DNA of 64,000 nt from Colletotrichum lupini (lineage: Eukaryota > Ascomycota > Sordariomycetes > Glomerellales > Glomerellaceae): contig NC_064681.1 of assembly GCF_023278565.1 (NCBI RefSeq), positions 1 to 64,000 on the forward strand. The letters are read 5' to 3'. The notes under the pieces are model-generated. The model ran no database searches, was not told where the DNA came from, and saw nothing but the letters and a program-made list of their open reading frames with translations. This document shows, piece after piece, positions 60,639 through 64,000 of the stretch; the stretch's first letter is position 1; every line of letters begins with the position of its first letter. The translations under genes were made by a program, and so were the position numbers.

Positions 60639-61636
60639 GATATTACGGCTAACGAATATTTCTTAAATCCCTATTCTCGTATACTCCCCGCGCCTAAGTA
60701 AGTCTTTTCTAGAGTCGTTCCGTAGTCGCTACTAACTTATTCTAATATAACTATAGCCCCTAATCGTAGCGTCGCTATTATTAATAATAAAACGGTTATT
60801 AGTACTATAGGTATACTTAATAGCGGCCGTAGTAGCGGTCTACTTAAAAAGCCCGATATCCCCTTTATTCGCCCTAACCTCGTACGTATATTACTACTTA
60901 TATACTATTTATATTAACCGTTATAAACTCTTATTAAAAAAAAAAAAAAAGCGAACGCTAAAAAGATCGGGGTCGGCTAGGTATACCCGCTCCCCTACCC
61001 CGCTTACGTTATATATAAGGCGCTTAATCTAAAAGCCGAGTATTATAATTAGCTAGGTTAGTAATTTATAGCCCCTAGTTCGCTCCTTTATTTAATACTT
61101 TTTTAAGATCTAGCGTGCGTTATATTAAATATACCGCACAGAACTATTTTTATAAAAATATAATAAGCACTTAGTACTATTACTACTCTGTCGCTTTTTT
61201 TAAGTATTATACTAATAGCGTCTTAGGTCCCTAAGTCCGCAGAATCTATAATACGAACCCTTTAGAGTACCGCACTCGCCTCTAATAGTAACGTCTATAA
61301 TTTAGAGGTTTATCGCTCCGTTATCGCTCTATTATCGCTACTACTTAGGTCGTTAATATTACTCTATAGCTCTAATAAACTTACTAAATCGCTACTAATA
61401 ATACGCAAAGGGTACTTAAGCGCGCTAGTAAAAAGGCCCGCTCGACCCCCGTTATTAATAATAATAATAATAAAATAACTACGAGCTCCTCTTACGCTAC
61501 ATTTTTATCCTATAACGACGCTATAATCGCACTACTTCGCACTATTTATAACGAAGTACGCTGCTTTAATAACATTCTAACTAATATATAGTCGCCCCGC
61601 CTACGCTCCGTATTCGTAGCTAATTATTTATAAATT
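60639..61636 (+). pseudogene. Decayed gene, about 330 codons (unknown)
   Basis: Plus-strand frame opening near ITANEYFLNPYSRILPAPK, with RSVAIINNKTVISTIGILNS, GLLKKPDIPFIRPNLVRILL, a KKKKK run, IGVGxVYPLPYPAYVIYKAL, LNIPHRTIFIKI, NPLEYRTRL, and near the end ATFLSYNDAIIALLRTIYNE and SPRLRSVFVANYL. It ends about 30 bp before the gypsy LTR. No Gag, protease or zinc-knuckle features, so I treat it as a host gene scrap, not part of the retroelement. Confidence 0.5.
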
Positions 61637-61663
61637 CGCTAATAATAAGGAGATTATTTCTTC

Positions 61664-61793
61664 CGTAACGACCCCTAGGATAATAACTAGGGCGGCCCTT
61701 TTATATATAAGGGCGGTCCCTCTATAAATAAGGGCGGTCCTTTTGCGCGTCGTAAGGATTAGAGAAACGGTTAGTAATTAGCGCGTTTACGTT
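61664..61793 (-). repeat. Probable gypsy 3' LTR (ends uncertain)
   Basis: Starts with TAACGACCCC, as fungal gypsy LTRs often do (TGTAACGACCC), and lies just beyond the chromodomain end of Pol. Inside are three 21-bp tandem units at 61689-61751 beginning AGGGCGGTCC. The partner LTR would be outside the window, so neither end can be confirmed. Confidence 0.5.
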
Positions 61794-64000
61794 ACTTAGT
61801 CGTAGCTATATAGCCCCTTTTTTTTATTATTAATAGCTAGTTCGCTACGTTATTAGGCTCCTTAAGAGCTAGGGCGCGCTACCTAATTAAAACTCGTTCT
61901 TTATATATACTAATTAACGCTACGTCTTTAATATGCCTAGCTAGCTCTTACGTATCTTCGTCGCTACTATATCCTTTTTACTAGATTAGGTATTATCGCC
62001 TCTTCTTCGGCCCTCTATATTATATAATATTTTCTATTTCGTAAAGTAGCTCCCTATTTATATCCCCGATAAGTAAGGGCTTTTAAGGGGCTTCCTCGCG
62101 GTATTAATACGGCTCGAGTAAGGATATATAGAACATATTATATATTTTATACTACGTTAGTATGTCTAGTTAATAAGCGACCCCCGCCGTTCTAACTATT
62201 AATTTAACTTCGAATAGGCCTAGATACTTATTAGCTAACTTCTAGCTAGGACGCTACTTCCTAATATTCTTTTTTAATAATAATACTTAGTCGCCTATTT
62301 TATATAATATATCTATCCTAGCTTTATTAGCTTATTACTTATATATCTTACGTACTTTTTATATAAGGGGTCGTAGAGCTTCTTAGTTAGCTCGTAGTCG
62401 GGCCGCACGCTCCTCGGCTAAAATATTCTATATACCGTCTCGAGTCCCCGTTAAGATTAATATAGGGTACGTAAGTAAGAACCCGAGTAGGGCCTTAGTA
62501 AGCGCTTTACGGATTACTAAGTACTAAGCGTTATTATATATAAACTCGGCTAGGTAAAGACGCTATGCCTAATCTAATTAGTCCTAAGTATAAAAATAGC
62601 AAAAGTACTACTCTAAGTATTAGTTTTGCCGTTTTATCTAACCGTCCGTTTATAAATAGAACGCAGTATTAAAACGCCTCTTTATTACTAAAAGGTAGTA
62701 GAGATAAGTCTAAAACTTATTTATAAATAACGACCCCTTATTAAAGACGATCCCTTAAGGTATTCTAAACTTAGTAAAGATCTTTACGAATAGGAGGTTT
62801 GCAAATCCCTAGGCTATAAGGGTCGTCCTCGTAATAATATAGACGCTATATTTCGTAAATCGGTTTATTACGACGAGTACTGCGTCGTAGGGGCGCCTCC
62901 CGATTAGCGTAATTAATATAAGTAAGCCCGTAATAAAGTCTAGCGATATCTCTTATTATAACTTAACCGGGGTAGGTAGGGGGCGTAATAAGCTATATAG
63001 CTTATAGTAACGAGGCTTCGTCCGCTAGTATACTATATAAGTATTAATATAACTTTTTATATCCTTACTCAATCTATCTTAGTAATAGTAGCGTTTTAGT
63101 AGTACTATTATCCGCTTTATACTATAATATCCCGCCGTAGGCGTATTATAATATACTTCGATAACCTCCCTTTTTAGCCCCTTATATAATAATACGTAGG
63201 CGCGGCCGCCATAGTATAGTAACCCTTTAGAGTCGTATACCTAGCTCTATTATTACTTTTTTCTAGCTAAGCGAGGCCGTCGGTTCCTTTTAGTTTACTA
63301 CCTATTCCTTATAAAAGCATCCTCTTATTAAGCAGCCCGTAGTTAACTTATTATTAATAACCCCTCCTTACCGAATACTATTTTAAGTACTCCTATTACG
63401 TCGGAGTCCTATAAAACGAGTAACTCGCGATTTATAGTTTTAATAATAAGCTTAAGTAGCTCTCTAAGTACTATACTATAACTCTAACGCCCTAAGCTCG
63501 TAGCCCCGTTACGCTTCTTAAGGTACTCCTCGGAGTTCCTTTAAACCAGAGTTCCTAACCTCTTTTATTTATTTCTTTATACTACTATTAGTTCTATTTT
63601 TAGAATACTTACTATCCTTTTTACTTAGGAGCCGCTCCCGCGGCTCGTTTTTATATACTTTATTATTATAACTCTAAGGGGCTCTTATATATTTCTAGCG
63701 TTATAGAGGTCTTCTCTTATTTTTAATAATAACTCCTCCGCTCTACTATTATTATTATTTTTACCGTAGTTAGGTCTTTATAATAGTCTATCCGCTAGGT
63801 TCTTTATACTTAGCTTAAACCTAATCTCGATATTAAACGCTACGAGTTCGTTTAGTTAGCACAGCTATCTCCCGTTTAGTCTCTTTTTTATATTTAAGAA
63901 CTATAAGTTAAAATAATCTATAAATACTACGACCTAATCTCGGCTATAAGCGAGGTAGTATTATTAGTTCCTTAATATATTTACGATAGTTAGTAGCTCC
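61794..64000 (-). pseudogene. Gypsy Pol: RNase H, integrase, chromodomain (decayed)
   Basis: RNase H at 63.99-63.76 kb: ELLTIVNILR, YYLAYSRDxVVVFIDYFNL, LNELVAFNIEIRFKLSIKN, ADRLLxRPNYG, the altered form of the usual NPADGLSRRPDY. Integrase at about 63.14-62.7 kb: the zinc-finger remnant, then YKLYSLLRPLPTP, ISLDFITGLL (first catalytic Asp kept), YDAVLVVINRFTKYSVYIIT and IVFNKGSLF, where the second catalytic Asp is now Asn. Chromodomain at about 62.0-61.9 kb: RGPKKRRxYLI, KGYSSDEDTxELARHIKD. The chromodomain targets such elements to heterochromatin. Confidence 0.9.

Larger units (their letters stand above)
61664..64000 (-). mobile_element. Ty3/gypsy chromovirus, cut by window edge
   Basis: The 3' part of a gypsy-type LTR retrotransposon: RNase H, integrase and chromodomain in chromovirus order, then an LTR-like segment. 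Protease, reverse transcriptase, Gag and the 5' LTR would lie beyond base 64000. RIP has broken every domain. Confidence 0.88.

Noticed and set aside
60639..61636. Gag of the neighbouring gypsy element
   Set aside because: It is on the opposite strand and outside the LTR-like segment, has no zinc knuckle, and the element's own Gag should lie beyond 64000.
96..64000. A telomere-linked RecQ-type helicase gene, common at fungal chromosome ends
   Set aside because: I looked for P-loop and DExH-like segments in the readable frames and found none. Absence is not proven, since decayed motifs can be missed by eye.

Overview
This is one chromosome end of a filamentous ascomycete (Pezizomycotina-type fungus). 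It opens with a CCCTAA telomere array. The following 64 kb is a mutated-gene graveyard: CpA and TpG are almost absent, TpA is greatly over-represented, and no ATG-started open frame exceeds 69 codons. In-frame breaks in the old genes are nearly all TAA or TAG, very rarely TGA, as expected when Gln and Trp codons and CpA/TpG sites decay to TpA. This is the signature of repeat-induced point mutation (RIP). I see no tRNA, rRNA, CRISPR or bacterial feature, and no intact protein gene.

Layout. 1-95 telomere. 1337-8179 a structurally complete Ty1/copia retrotransposon (minus strand) with paired 205-bp LTRs and a 5-bp target duplication. 8.2-9.3 kb minisatellites and a gene scrap. 10-31 kb a run of large dead genes on both strands that I can follow by reading frame but mostly cannot name. 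31.4-32.2 kb a 9-bp AT microsatellite. 32.4-34.0 kb a dead, 3'-truncated Argonaute gene with a 148-bp triplication just upstream. 35.6-53.6 kb more dead genes; two of them are paralogues of genes in the first half (10-12.6 kb with 39.5-40.8 kb; 14.2-16.0 kb with 43.0-44.5 kb). 53.7-57.0 kb a satellite whose unit carries a near-perfect inverted repeat. 57.7-59.8 kb a patch where only one strand has been mutated; it holds a nearly readable bZIP transcription-factor gene. 60.6-61.6 kb another dead gene. 61.7-64.0 kb the 3' part of a Ty3/gypsy chromovirus that runs off the window.

Working picture. A subtelomere has accumulated duplicated genes and transposons, all hit by RIP. The elements do not act together as a pathway now. 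The points of most interest are the decayed Argonaute, the strand-polarised mutation patches, and the two paralogous families of unknown genes. Pseudogene boundaries below are approximate because they rest on hand translation of decayed frames.
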